A stretch of 64,000 bases of DNA, taken from positions 110,349-174,348 of the forward strand of contig JAPYUX010000002.1 in assembly GCA_029940375.1 (NCBI GenBank), written 5' to 3'. The stretch comes from Dehalococcoidia bacterium (GTDB lineage Bacteria; Chloroflexota; Dehalococcoidia; Lucifugimonadales; Lucifugimonadaceae). The notes under the pieces were generated by a model. It was not told the origin of the DNA, did no database searches, and saw only the letters and a program-made list of their open reading frames with translations. Below, piece after piece: positions 53,835 through 63,411 of this stretch. Made by a program: the position numbers and the translations under genes. Numbering within the stretch: position 1 is the stretch's first letter; every line of letters begins with the position of its first letter.

Positions 53835-54545
53835 ATGTTTAATAAAAGGCTATTTATATTGTTTATTGCCATATTTCTTTTTGCTTGTGGAGGGGAACCA
53901 TATGTTTCATACACAAACATAGTACAAACAACAACTGCTCAAAACATGAATTCAAATGCAACTGCAACAGCTACTGCGGATGTTACCGAATGTACTGCTC
54001 AACAAGGGATTGTTTTTCAAAGTTTAAGTGATGCAGAAAAAAAGAAATGGGTTACTGAATGTGAAAGTTCTTTTACAGCAGCAGCTCAGGCAGTTGGAAA
54101 AGATGCGGCAATTTCAGCTCAAACCGTGGCGCTTTCTTTAACAGCTACTGCCGAAGCTGGTGGTGAAGCAGAATGTTTTGGATCTACTTGTGAAAAAGAA
54201 GAAGTAGTAATTGACATCGATATGCCTGAAGGACCTATATTAGAAGGGCCTGTTGATGTTGAAATAGGTCAAGGAGGTGTAATGGAACCTCAAACTATAA
54301 AGATCAATGTTGGAACCACAGTTAATTGGTTAAACCCTAAAGGGGCCGCTAGTTCATCATCTGCTGATGAAGGACAAGATGATATGTGGGATTCTGGTGC
54401 ATTTAACAAAGGTCCATTTGATAATAAACCTGAAGAATGGAGTTATTCCAGAGAATTTACGATTCCAGGATGTTTCCAATATAAATCTTTATTTAGTGGG
54501 GACGCTGATACAGGAAATTTTGGTATTGTTTGTGTTGTAGAGTAA
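53835..54545 (+). CDS. Lipoprotein with degenerate cupredoxin-like domain
   Basis: The product is 236 aa. Signal peptide with lipobox LFAC (Cys18), then an Ala/Thr-rich region of about 100 residues with several cysteines. The last 100 residues resemble a plastocyanin-type cupredoxin: PQTIKINVGTTVNWLNP, DDMWDSGAFNKGPF and YSREFTIPGCFQYKS. The histidine and Cys-His-Met copper ligands expected there are absent. It sits 13 nt after the permease gene and is probably part of that operon. Function is unknown. Confidence 0.65.
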   Translation: MFNKRLFILFIAIFLFACGGEPYVSYTNIVQTTTAQNMNSNATATATADVTECTAQQGIVFQSLSDAEKKKWVTECESSFTAAAQAVGKDAAISAQTVALSLTATAEAGGEAECFGSTCEKEEVVIDIDMPEGPILEGPVDVEIGQGGVMEPQTIKINVGTTVNWLNPKGAASSSSADEGQDDMWDSGAFNKGPFDNKPEEWSYSREFTIPGCFQYKSLFSGDADTGNFGIVCVVE

Positions 54546-54550
54546 TCTAA

Positions 54551-54754
54551 TTATCCTCCACCCACAGGTCTGACTATCTCTATTCTATCCTCTTCCTCAA
54601 TGATTGTTTGTTTATAATCTTGCCTTTCTATTATTGATCCATTTATTGCAACAGCAAGCATTTTTTTATCTAGATTTTCTTTAATCAGTAGTTGTTGTAC
54701 TGATAGAAGCTTATTAATTTTTATTTCTTTCCCATTTAAAATAATATTAATCAT
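54551..54754 (-). CDS. thiS: Sulfur carrier protein ThiS
   Basis: The product is 67 aa with the ubiquitin-like fold and the C-terminal Gly-Gly tail (EIVRPVGGG). Its C-terminus is adenylated and converted to a thiocarboxylate that supplies sulfur to the thiamine thiazole ring. The activating enzyme is likely the MoeB/ThiF-like protein at 19775-20590, as no thiF lies here. It overlaps thiE by 8 nt. Confidence 0.9.
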   Translation of the reverse strand: MINIILNGKEIKINKLLSVQQLLIKENLDKKMLAVAINGSIIERQDYKQTIIEEEDRIEIVRPVGGG

Positions 54755-55355
54755 AAAATGAATTTAATTTTTTTATTTTTGAATTTATATTTTTTGCATT
54801 TGCAATATCTGTAATAATTGCTGCACCCTTTGCTCCAGCTTTTATTATTAAGTTCAAATTAGTTGAATTAATCCCTCCAATAGCAATGATTGGCTTATTA
54901 GATAAATCTATCATTTTTCTTAAGTTATTTATACCTAAAATATTACCATCAGGATGGGAATTAGACTTGAATATAGTTCCTAAAACAAAAGAATCTATGT
55001 ATTTATCATTATTATATTTTAGTAATTCTTTCTTTGTATGGATTGATTTAGAAATCCAAGAAGCACCACTAAATTTCTTTGCATTTTTACCATTTAATTC
55101 AGAAAATGATGGAATATGATAACCGAAGGCATTGATTCTATTACAAATTTCGTAATCTTCATTCACAATTATTTTTAAATTTTTAGATTTTATTAAATTT
55201 GATGTTTTTAGAATAAGGTTTTTTTTTGTGGATTTATTAAATCCTTTGAATCTTAATTGCAAGTATTGCAAATTTGTTTTGCTTATTTGAAAGATATGAT
55301 CAAAGAAAATTTTCTCAGTAGAAAATTTCGATACATCAGTTACATAAATAATCAT
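54747..55355 (-). CDS. thiE: Thiamine phosphate synthase / TenI-like protein
   Basis: The product is 202 aa and adopts the ThiE/TenI barrel: LQYLQLRFKGF, GYHIPSFSEL, SFVLGTIFKSNSHPDG and PIIAIGGINSTNLNLIIKAGAKGAAIIT. Some ThiE phosphate-binding residues are altered, so it could be the TenI thiazole tautomerase rather than the synthase. The gene lies between thiG and thiS in one run. Confidence 0.78.
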   Translation of the reverse strand: MIIYVTDVSKFSTEKIFFDHIFQISKTNLQYLQLRFKGFNKSTKKNLILKTSNLIKSKNLKIIVNEDYEICNRINAFGYHIPSFSELNGKNAKKFSGASWISKSIHTKKELLKYNNDKYIDSFVLGTIFKSNSHPDGNILGINNLRKMIDLSNKPIIAIGGINSTNLNLIIKAGAKGAAIITDIANAKNINSKIKKLNSFYD

Positions 55356-55358
55356 AGA

Positions 55359-56132
55359 TCAAATTTTTGGGATATTTTCTACAGGACTACTTGCTACGGC
55401 ATTATTACTTATTGGTATCCTACCAGATAAATAGGCTTTTCTTCCAGCTTGAACACCAAGTTTAAATGCTTCTCCCATTAATTTTGGATCCTTCGCTCCT
55501 GCTATAGCTGTATTTACTAAAACAGCATCAGCTCCACTCTCCATAACTAATGAAGCCTCTGAGGGAACTCCTAAACCCGCATCTACAACTACAGGAATAT
55601 TTGATTGTTCTATTATAATGTTTATTTCTTCTAAAGCTAATACCCCTCTTCCCGAACCTATGGGGGACCCTAATGGCATAACTGTTGCACAACCAATATC
55701 TTCTAATCTTTTAGCCAAAACAGGATCAGGCGAAATATAAGGTAAAACTATAAAGCCTTCATTGACAAGAGTTTGACAAGCATCCAAGGTACCTATTGGA
55801 TCAGGTAATAAATATTTTGCATCTGGTATAACTTCAACTTTTATCCAATTGGAGGATGTAACCTCTCTAGCTAATTTAGCTGTGAAAATTGCTTCTTCAG
55901 CGGTTTTACTTCCTGCCGTGTTAGGTAGAATATTATAATTATCCCAATTTATATCATCAAGTAGATTTTTTTCTTTAGGATTATCAAAATTTATCCTTCG
56001 AATTGCTACAGTTATCATTTCAGTTCCGGAAGAAACTATTGATTCCTTAAGATCTTTGGAAGAGCGGTGCTTTCCTGTACCTGTAATTAATCTTGATTTA
56101 AACTTTTTTCCAGCAATTTCTAAGTCATCCAT
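55359..56132 (-). CDS. thiG: Thiazole synthase ThiG
   Basis: The product is 257 aa. It builds the thiazole phosphate of thiamine from deoxyxylulose phosphate, dehydroglycine and ThiS thiocarboxylate. Family blocks are SRLITGTGKHRS, NTAGSKTAEEAI, VEVIPDAKYLLPDPIGTLDA (imine-forming lysine), MPLGSPIGSGRG, PVVVDAGLGVPSEASLVMES and AVLVNTAIAGAKDP. It is first in the thiG-thiE-thiS run. Confidence 0.95.
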   Translation of the reverse strand: MDDLEIAGKKFKSRLITGTGKHRSSKDLKESIVSSGTEMITVAIRRINFDNPKEKNLLDDINWDNYNILPNTAGSKTAEEAIFTAKLAREVTSSNWIKVEVIPDAKYLLPDPIGTLDACQTLVNEGFIVLPYISPDPVLAKRLEDIGCATVMPLGSPIGSGRGVLALEEINIIIEQSNIPVVVDAGLGVPSEASLVMESGADAVLVNTAIAGAKDPKLMGEAFKLGVQAGRKAYLSGRIPISNNAVASSPVENIPKI

Positions 56133-56212
56133 GTTATTAAAGAAAGTATAATTTAATATACTATTAAATTTCTAATTATTAATTCATTTTATAATATTAT
56201 AGGATAAAAATT

Positions 56213-56989
56213 TTGATTATAAAAATAGATAAACATTTACCTTCTCCTGTAATCAAGGCAGCTTTGTTTGATTTAGATGGAACTATATTAGATGTTGAAG
56301 AAAATATTCCGTTGGATATAAGTGACAGAATTCAATTTATTTCTAATTATATTCCTGTATCTATAGTTTCAGGAAGAATCTTTTCTGAAGTTTCGAAATA
56401 TTCAACTTTACTAAAATTGAAATCCCCACAAATTTCAGAGAATGGGGCTATTATTTTTGATCCTTTGAAAGAGGATAAAATTATATATAAAAAATATATG
56501 GATCAAGATATGACTGATTCAATATTTAATGTTCTAGATAGTAACAATGTGCAATACTTTTCTAGTTCTAACGGGAAACATATTACTCATAATTCTAGAG
56601 ATAAAACAAATGAAATTAATATTATTACCTGCTTAGAATTAGATATTACAAAATTAAAGAATATTAAACCTTTTATTGAAAGTGATAAAATTTCTATTGT
56701 CTATTCTAGAGGAAGCCAAGATCAAAATTATTTAAGTTTTACTCCTAGAGGAATTAATAAAGGAATTGCCATACAAGAATATAAAAAGATATTGAATTTA
56801 AAAAGCTGTGAAATATTTGCTATTGGAGATGGTTTGAATGATATTGAAATGCTTAAATCAGTTGGTATTTCTGTAGCAATGGGGAATTCATATGAGGAAG
56901 TTTTTAAAATTTGCAATTATGTTACAAAAACATTTAATGAAGAAGGAACAATTATTGCACTTGACTGGATCATTAGAGGAATAAAATAA
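56213..56989 (+). CDS. HAD superfamily Cof-like phosphatase
   Basis: The product is 258 aa. Motif I is AALFDLDGTILDV (catalytic aspartates). Motif II lies around SIVSGR. Motif III/IV is near the C-terminus, FAIGDGLNDIEMLKSVGISVAMGN. The Cof-type C2 cap sits between them. It probably dephosphorylates sugar phosphates or nucleotides. The start is TTG at 56213 after AGGAT. It is divergent from thiG. Confidence 0.85.
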   Translation: MIIKIDKHLPSPVIKAALFDLDGTILDVEENIPLDISDRIQFISNYIPVSIVSGRIFSEVSKYSTLLKLKSPQISENGAIIFDPLKEDKIIYKKYMDQDMTDSIFNVLDSNNVQYFSSSNGKHITHNSRDKTNEINIITCLELDITKLKNIKPFIESDKISIVYSRGSQDQNYLSFTPRGINKGIAIQEYKKILNLKSCEIFAIGDGLNDIEMLKSVGISVAMGNSYEEVFKICNYVTKTFNEEGTIIALDWIIRGIK

Positions 56990-56992
56990 ACA

Positions 56993-58654
56993 CTATTTTC
57001 TTAGAGCCTTATAACTTGCTTCAAGTACTCTCCTCCAAATATTAACTTCATTTGTAACTGTTGAAATTAATTTTTCATCATAATAAGTAGGTGAAAATTT
57101 ATTTAGCCTATTTGAGATAATTTTTTTCTTATTGGTGTTATTCAAGAGAGAAAATGTTTTTATAATATATATTTTCAAAATTCGAGACATATCCTCTGGG
57201 CTTTTACTTGCACCAAAAGGAGGTTCTGGAATTACTGCATCAACAATTTTAGATGCTAAAGCCTTCTTAGCAGATATTTTTTCATTGTTAGATTTTTTTT
57301 CTACAATATCTCCTGCCCAAAAAATGGAATGTTCTAACATAAATAAATTATCTGCAACTGTGTATGGCAATGCTGCTTCCCCTCCAGCTTCTCCAATGAT
57401 AATGGAGACATGGAAATTATTAAGATTTATAAATTTATCAATTAACTTTGATATATTAGATCCAATTCCTTCAATTTCATTTTCAAATGATTTATTTATG
57501 CCTGTATTATCAATAAAAGAAATTATTGGAAGATTAAAACTATTTGCTAGTTTAATTGCTTTAATTGATTCTAATACATCTTTGTTAGACAATTTACCAT
57601 TTTGCTTTTTGTTATTCCTATTATAATTTTGTCCAATGACAATGGTGGGCTGTGAGGTAATTTTTGCTAACCCGAAGTCAATGATTCCTTTTTCTATATT
57701 TGAATTATTTAAAGACAAAAAGTCATCAAAAACATTTTTGATGTAATATGAAGAAGTTGGCCTGCTCTTTTCTTTGTATAAATTCTTTAAGTTATTTTCT
57801 ATATATCTTGGCAAAACAAGATCTATTTCTTTGGGGATTTTATTTTTGGAAGTCAGTATTTCAAGAATTCTGTACAATTCTATTTTTAATTTATTTCTTG
57901 GGACGATCCTATCTATTAAACCTTTATTATAAAAATTTTCGGCTGTAACATTTATAGAATTTTTATTTTTTGTTACATCAATTATTTCTTGAAGAGGTGA
58001 CATTCCAATGATACTTCCTGGCTCAGCTAATTTTATATTAGATCTTGAAGCAAATGAGCTGTAAACTTGACCACCAGAAGGATTTGTATACAAAGAAATA
58101 TGAGGTATATTATTTTTCAATAAACCATTACTAGCAATAACTGTTTTGACCATTTGTGAAAGAGAATGCAATCCTTCTTGTATTCTTTTCCCTCCGCTCG
58201 AAATTATCGAAACTACCGGTAATTTATTTTTAGAAGCATAAGCAAATGCTTTCGAGATTTTATCTCCAACAATAAGACCCATAGAACCTCCTAAGAAGCC
58301 AAAGTCTAGTATGATTATTAGAGAATTTATTCCTCCGATAGTGCATACACCACTAATAGCGGCTTCTTCTAAACCAGTTCTATTTCGTGTAGTCCTTACC
58401 TTTTTTTTATAGGATTTATTCAATTTTAGATCAACTGGTTTGATAATAGAAATATTTTTATTTATCTCTTTAAATGATCCTTTATCACATACTATTTCTA
58501 TTCTTTTTTCGAAATTGATAGAATAATGAAAATTGCAGAATGGACAAATTTTATAACTTTTATAAAAATCAGTATTAGAAATTTTTTCATTGCAGTTAAG
58601 ACAATTTGACAGGTCTTCACCAAGTTCTATAAAATTATTATCAACATCATTCAT
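56993..58654 (-). CDS. accDA: Acetyl-CoA carboxylase carboxyltransferase, AccD-AccA fusion
   Basis: The product is about 553 aa. The N-terminal half is AccD-like, with a four-cysteine zinc finger (CLNC and CPFC) and SGGKRIQEGLHSLSQM. The C-terminal half is AccA-like: SRPTSSYYI, FGLAKITSQPTIVIGQNYNR, FIDNTG and GEAGGEAALPYTVADNLFMLEHS. It transfers carboxyl from biotin to acetyl-CoA. ATG 58654 starts 1 nt after the ftsK stop. ATG 58696, overlapping ftsK, is an alternative. The AccA half is divergent. Confidence 0.85.
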   Translation of the reverse strand: MNDVDNNFIELGEDLSNCLNCNEKISNTDFYKSYKICPFCNFHYSINFEKRIEIVCDKGSFKEINKNISIIKPVDLKLNKSYKKKVRTTRNRTGLEEAAISGVCTIGGINSLIIILDFGFLGGSMGLIVGDKISKAFAYASKNKLPVVSIISSGGKRIQEGLHSLSQMVKTVIASNGLLKNNIPHISLYTNPSGGQVYSSFASRSNIKLAEPGSIIGMSPLQEIIDVTKNKNSINVTAENFYNKGLIDRIVPRNKLKIELYRILEILTSKNKIPKEIDLVLPRYIENNLKNLYKEKSRPTSSYYIKNVFDDFLSLNNSNIEKGIIDFGLAKITSQPTIVIGQNYNRNNKKQNGKLSNKDVLESIKAIKLANSFNLPIISFIDNTGINKSFENEIEGIGSNISKLIDKFINLNNFHVSIIIGEAGGEAALPYTVADNLFMLEHSIFWAGDIVEKKSNNEKISAKKALASKIVDAVIPEPPFGASKSPEDMSRILKIYIIKTFSLLNNTNKKKIISNRLNKFSPTYYDEKLISTVTNEVNIWRRVLEASYKALRK

Positions 58655-58655
58655 A

Positions 58656-60881
58656 TCAATATTTAAGTACTTTTCTAGGTTTCCCTGGTTCTCCATAACC
58701 AACTATACCGTTTTCTTCAAGCTCATCCATTAGTCTTGCAGCTCTTGGATATCCTATTCTCAGTCTTCTTTGCAATAAAGATGTTGAAAGGGTATTACTT
58801 TGAGTTGTCAATTCTACAGCTTGAGAATATAAAGAATCTTCTGAAGCTCCATTATTAATATGTTTTTCTTCTTCTAAAGACAATGTTTCTAATTCGTATT
58901 CATTAATGCCCGACCATTGATTAATAATCATAGATATGTCCTTTTCATTAAGAAATACACCTTGAATCCTTTTCATCTGAGGACTATCTATTGGACTAAA
59001 TAACATGTCTCCTTTACCAATGAGTTTTTCAGCACCAATACTATCTAGAACGGTTCTAGAGTCAATTTGTGACATTACAGCAAAAGATACTCTACTTGGA
59101 AAATTAGCTTTAATTAACCCTGTTACTACATCTACTGAAGGTCTTTGTGTTGCAACTACTAAATGTATCCCTGTAGCTCTACCTAATTGTGCCAATCGAA
59201 CAATCAATCTCTCAATTTCATTCCCAGCTTGAAGCATTAAATCAGCTAATTCATCAATTACGATTAAAATGTTCCACATTTTATGTGAATTATTCATTTT
59301 ATTATTAAATTCAGTAATATTTTTTACCCCGGCTTTTTCCATGATTTTAAATCTATTCATCATTTCATTAACTGTGCTTGACAATACTTTGGCAGCTTTT
59401 TCTGTGTCTACTATTACTTCATCGGTGTATAAGTGTGGTATTGATGAATAAGGAGTCAATTCTACCCTTTTAGGATCAATTAGTATCATACGAACTTCAT
59501 TTGGAGATTTATGGCTTATCAAACCAGATATTATTGAATTTATAAAAACTGATTTTCCTGACCCTGTTGCTCCTGCTACAAGTAAATGTGGCATTTTAGC
59601 TATGTCTACAACAATGGTCTCACCATTCATTCCTTTACCCATTGGGGCTGGCAATGAAAAAAGATCAAACAAATGATCAGTTTTTTTATCCTCTATAACT
59701 TCTCTGAAATCAACTATATTGGGTGTAATATTAGGAATTTCTATGCCCATTATATCCTGAATTCCATCTACGACAGGTTCAAATCTTATGTTTGGAGAGC
59801 CTAGAGCTAATGCTAAATCTTTTTCTCTTCTGAGAATTTGATCAACTTTTACCCTTTTAGTTTCTTCTCCATCAACCCACCCAGGTTTTAATTGATACAT
59901 AGTAACTGAAGGGCCAGATATATAATTTTCTATAGACGTATCTACTCCATGAGCTGATAATGTATTTTTTATTATCTTTATAGTGGTGTTGATTTCTGAC
60001 TTATTTAAATCTTTTTTTGGACTAATTGAAAGATGATTAGTTTGTATTTTTGGCCATTTATTATTTTTTGTTAAATATCTTAATAGCTCAATTTCAACTA
60101 AATTATTTTCTTCAATAATTTCTTTTTTAATAGGGATTTCATGATCAATATTGTTTATATCAATAATTTCTTTTTCTATATTTTGCTTTGAATGTTCGCT
60201 ATCAGTAATTGGAGTTAAATCTTTTGCTTCCGTAATTTCAATATGATCAATTGGTTTATCTAAAATTATCCCTTTATCTGAAGAGACTATATTTTCATTT
60301 TTTTTTAATTCTTTTTTCGTCATTAAATCTCGTAATCGATTTAGAGTGAATTTGTTTACTAATACAAAAACTTTCAGTGAATTGATAAATAATTCTAAAA
60401 TTTTTTTTGGATTGTAAATAATTAGAATAAATAACAAAGGGGTAATAATTCTAATTGTCACATCGACATAATTTATCAACCTAGCATTATATAAACTCCA
60501 ATTTGAAGGACCCTTAGCTAATTTTTCACCTATTACCCCAGATAAAGAATAATCAAATGAGAAATTTGAACTTGAGTTATATGAAATTGTCCCCAATAGG
60601 ATGAATATTGAAAAATTTAGTAACACCAACGATACTAAAAGTTTTTTTGTAATAATTTTTTTTGATTTGTTTAAGGAAAATTTGTAAAGAGTTCCTATTA
60701 GTAATATGCTTATTGCGATATTTAGCGGAAGTATTCCTAATTTTATTCTTACTTCCATGAATAACAAAGGTATAAATAAAATTATAGAAATACCAAATAA
60801 AATTAAAAGGAAGTTCTTGTTAGAAATTTGTTCTTCTATTTTTGTTAGTATTGAACTGTTGTTTGATTCAGTGATTTTCAT
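58656..60881 (-). CDS. ftsK: DNA translocase FtsK/SpoIIIE
   Basis: The product is about 741 aa. Four N-terminal membrane helices are followed by a charged linker. The motor domain has Walker A VAGATGSGKSVFINSI and the Walker B region ILIVIDELADLML. The C-terminal gamma winged helix (LLQRRLRIGYPRAARLMDELEENGIVG) reads KOPS-like sequences. It pumps chromosomal DNA across the closing septum. The ATG at 60881 is preferred to the TTG at 60893. It overlaps the accDA region only in alternative starts. Confidence 0.94.
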   Translation of the reverse strand: MKITESNNSSILTKIEEQISNKNFLLILFGISIILFIPLLFMEVRIKLGILPLNIAISILLIGTLYKFSLNKSKKIITKKLLVSLVLLNFSIFILLGTISYNSSSNFSFDYSLSGVIGEKLAKGPSNWSLYNARLINYVDVTIRIITPLLFILIIYNPKKILELFINSLKVFVLVNKFTLNRLRDLMTKKELKKNENIVSSDKGIILDKPIDHIEITEAKDLTPITDSEHSKQNIEKEIIDINNIDHEIPIKKEIIEENNLVEIELLRYLTKNNKWPKIQTNHLSISPKKDLNKSEINTTIKIIKNTLSAHGVDTSIENYISGPSVTMYQLKPGWVDGEETKRVKVDQILRREKDLALALGSPNIRFEPVVDGIQDIMGIEIPNITPNIVDFREVIEDKKTDHLFDLFSLPAPMGKGMNGETIVVDIAKMPHLLVAGATGSGKSVFINSIISGLISHKSPNEVRMILIDPKRVELTPYSSIPHLYTDEVIVDTEKAAKVLSSTVNEMMNRFKIMEKAGVKNITEFNNKMNNSHKMWNILIVIDELADLMLQAGNEIERLIVRLAQLGRATGIHLVVATQRPSVDVVTGLIKANFPSRVSFAVMSQIDSRTVLDSIGAEKLIGKGDMLFSPIDSPQMKRIQGVFLNEKDISMIINQWSGINEYELETLSLEEEKHINNGASEDSLYSQAVELTTQSNTLSTSLLQRRLRIGYPRAARLMDELEENGIVGYGEPGKPRKVLKY

Positions 60882-60902
60882 TTTTAAAACCAAGAATTAT
60901 AT

Positions 60903-62534
60903 TTATTTTTCAATTAAGATCAATTTTATACTATAATCTTTATTAAATTCTAATAATACTAATTTATATAATTTTTCGTTTAGGATCCTAGTTTTTTCTT
61001 CCCAAGATATTGTTGATTTTATTATTGATAACAGTTCTTTGTTTGACTCTAAAGAATTTGAAATAAACTTAGTAATTTGGTTCTTTCGACTTGGATTAGA
61101 AATAGATATTTGAGTTTCATATTTCTTTGAATAATCGTCTTTATCAATAAAATACAATATAGATATAATATTTTTGTTTTTGATTTTTATATTTAGATTC
61201 TCTTCTGTTTTATAGAAATTGTTATTTCTAAGTACAATTTCATCAGTCAAATTGATGGATTCAATTTTTTTAATTTTATTTTTATTTATTTCTAATTGAT
61301 CACCATTATTTAGAACATAAATGTTTTTTTCTTTTACACCTGATTTTTCAGCGATTTTTTTATGAGCATTTAACATTATGCTATTACCGTGCATAGGTAT
61401 AAGATATGTAGGATTTAATTTTTTAATTGTTTCTGATAAATCTCCACTATAAGAATGACCTGAAACATGCAGTACAGAGTTTGGGTTACTAAAATTAACA
61501 CTTGCTCCCAAAAAATGTAAATTATGAATCACATTCGCCACTACTTTTTCGTTTCCAGGTATTATAGACGAAGACATTAACACGATGTCATTATTGTTTA
61601 ATTGTAAATCTTTATATTTTTTTTGTGATAATCTGTTCAGAACTGAAAATTCTTCTCCCTGTGATCCAGTAACAAAATATATTACTTCTTTATTTGAAAT
61701 TTGTTTTGATTGTTTTAAATTGATTAGTACTGATTCCTCATTATTTAATATATTGAGTTTTTTAGATATTGATAGATTTCTGTTATATGTGCTACCAAGC
61801 ACAACGATTTTTTTGTTTAGTTTTTTTGCTACATTAATAGCTATTTGTAATCGTGAAATTTGTGAAGCAAAAGTGCATACAATTATTCTAGATGAATGAC
61901 TAAAATATTTTTCGAATCCCTTTTCGATCTCTTTTTCAGATATTTTCTTTGATTTTATTATAGAATTTGTTGAATCTGTCAATAAAACGTCACACTTATT
62001 ACCAATGGTTTTGTTAACTTTATCAAAGTTAGTATTTTCTCCAAAAACAGGAGTATTATCTATTCTGAAGTCTCCTGTATGAACTATATTAGTACTTTTA
62101 GTTTTTATAATAAGTCCACATGAATCTGGTATTGAATGAACTACTGGGAACCAACTGATTGAAAAAGAATTAAAATCATATTTTTTATTTATTTCTATTT
62201 CTTTTATTTGATTTAATTGATTTTTATTTAGTTTTTTCTTTAATATTTCTTTTGTTAGTGAATAACAAAAAATTGGAACTTTAAGAAAGTCTAATTTTGG
62301 TAATGCTCCAATATGATCCTCATGCCCATGTGTTATAAATATCCCTTTGATTTTTTCTCGTTGGGAGTATATGTATTCTAAATCTGGGAGAATTATATCT
62401 ATATCTTTATCATCTGCAGAAAATTTAATACCTGCATCTATTATGAATATTTCTTTATTGATTTCGAAAAGTAGAGTGTTTTTTCCTACTTCTCCAAAAC
62501 CTCCTATAGGAGTTATAGTAATTTTATCGTTCAT
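60903..62534 (-). CDS. rnj: Ribonuclease J
   Basis: The product is 543 aa. The beta-lactamase core has FITHGHEDHIGALPKL, HTGDFRID and HVSGHSYSGDL. The beta-CASP part has DSTNS and STYNRNLSI. It carries the C-terminal PMHGN and dimerisation region. RNase J has endo- and 5'-3' exonuclease activity and processes rRNA and mRNA. It is the usual substitute for RNase E in Firmicutes, Actinobacteria and Chloroflexi-type bacteria. ftsK follows with a 9-nt gap. Confidence 0.94.
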   Translation of the reverse strand: MNDKITITPIGGFGEVGKNTLLFEINKEIFIIDAGIKFSADDKDIDIILPDLEYIYSQREKIKGIFITHGHEDHIGALPKLDFLKVPIFCYSLTKEILKKKLNKNQLNQIKEIEINKKYDFNSFSISWFPVVHSIPDSCGLIIKTKSTNIVHTGDFRIDNTPVFGENTNFDKVNKTIGNKCDVLLTDSTNSIIKSKKISEKEIEKGFEKYFSHSSRIIVCTFASQISRLQIAINVAKKLNKKIVVLGSTYNRNLSISKKLNILNNEESVLINLKQSKQISNKEVIYFVTGSQGEEFSVLNRLSQKKYKDLQLNNNDIVLMSSSIIPGNEKVVANVIHNLHFLGASVNFSNPNSVLHVSGHSYSGDLSETIKKLNPTYLIPMHGNSIMLNAHKKIAEKSGVKEKNIYVLNNGDQLEINKNKIKKIESINLTDEIVLRNNNFYKTEENLNIKIKNKNIISILYFIDKDDYSKKYETQISISNPSRKNQITKFISNSLESNKELLSIIKSTISWEEKTRILNEKLYKLVLLEFNKDYSIKLILIEK

Positions 62535-62610
62535 TTATATCTTCTATAGTGAAATTGGCCTGCAAGGAGGATTACAATTATGGGACAAAAGTAGTAAGTA
62601 GGAAATGATT

Positions 62611-62865
62611 TTATTCAATCCCTTTTGATGTTATAAAATCTACCGCGTTTTGAACTGTTCTGATATTTTCTGCGTCTTCATCTGATATTTCTATAGTTTG
62701 ACCATCAGTGCTAAATTCTTCTTCAAGAGCCATAATCAATTCAACTACATCTAGAGAATCTGCTTCTAAGTCTTCTGTAAAAGAAGATTCAGGTTTTATA
62801 TCTTCAATATCAACACTAAGTTTTTCTGCTGTTATTTCTTGAATTTTTTCTAAAACTGACGCCAT
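62611..62865 (-). CDS. acpP: Acyl carrier protein
   Basis: The product is 84 aa. The phosphopantetheine serine is in [19 protein letters not shown] (Ser37 from this start). It carries acyl chains through fatty-acid synthesis. The ATG at 62865 was chosen because GGAGG lies just before it. The upstream TTG at 62877 would include the Shine-Dalgarno sequence. It lies near fabD and accDA, but nusB and RNase J interrupt the cluster. Confidence 0.95.
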   Translation of the reverse strand: MASVLEKIQEITAEKLSVDIEDIKPESSFTEDLEADSLDVVELIMALEEEFSTDGQTIEISDEDAENIRTVQNAVDFITSKGIE

Positions 62866-62938
62866 TATTTCCTCCAAATTATCTTATGATATGCATTTAT
62901 GCACAAGTATTAATGTTATTTAATAATCCTACAAAAGT

Positions 62939-63406
62939 CTATCGTACCATAGAGTGTAAAACTCCGTTTATAAAGTTTTTTGACGAATCTGAACCAAAAA
63001 TGTTAGCCAATTCAACAGCTTCATTTACGACTACACCTACAGGAGCTTTTTGATTTACTTTCATTTCTGAAATTGCCATTCTTAAAATAGATAGATCAAC
63101 AATCGAAATTCTACCAAAATTTTTATCGTCAACATGTTCCAAAATTTTTTCATCAATAATATTTTCATTGTCTATGGCATACTGAAAAATTAATTTTGCC
63201 ATTGTTTTTCTTTCTTTAGAACATTTTTCATAATAGTCAGATGTTTTAATGAGATCTATATTTTTAGTTTTTGATATTTCTGATTCATAAATTGATTGAA
63301 CAACTGCGGCTCTAAGCATTCTTTGTCCATGTATTTTTATTGAATTTTGTTCTGAGATAAAACTGCCTTCAACCAATTTGTTCAGTTTATCTTCTGAATT
63401 TTTCAT
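62939..63406 (-). CDS. nusB: Transcription antitermination factor NusB
   Basis: The product is 155 aa. The all-helical NusB fold is indicated by IKIHGQRMLRAAVVQSIYE, DDKNFGRISIVDLSILRMAISEM and the C-terminal VVVNEAVELANIFGSDSSKNFINGVL. It binds boxA RNA with NusE/S10 in rRNA antitermination. It sits 5 nt downstream of fabD. Confidence 0.93.
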   Translation of the reverse strand: MKNSEDKLNKLVEGSFISEQNSIKIHGQRMLRAAVVQSIYESEISKTKNIDLIKTSDYYEKCSKERKTMAKLIFQYAIDNENIIDEKILEHVDDKNFGRISIVDLSILRMAISEMKVNQKAPVGVVVNEAVELANIFGSDSSKNFINGVLHSMVR

Positions 63407-63411
63407 TGTAT

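Noticed and set aside
56133-56212. TPP riboswitch upstream of thiG
   Set aside because: Only 80 AT-rich bases separate thiG from the divergent HAD gene, with no conserved TPP aptamer sequence.
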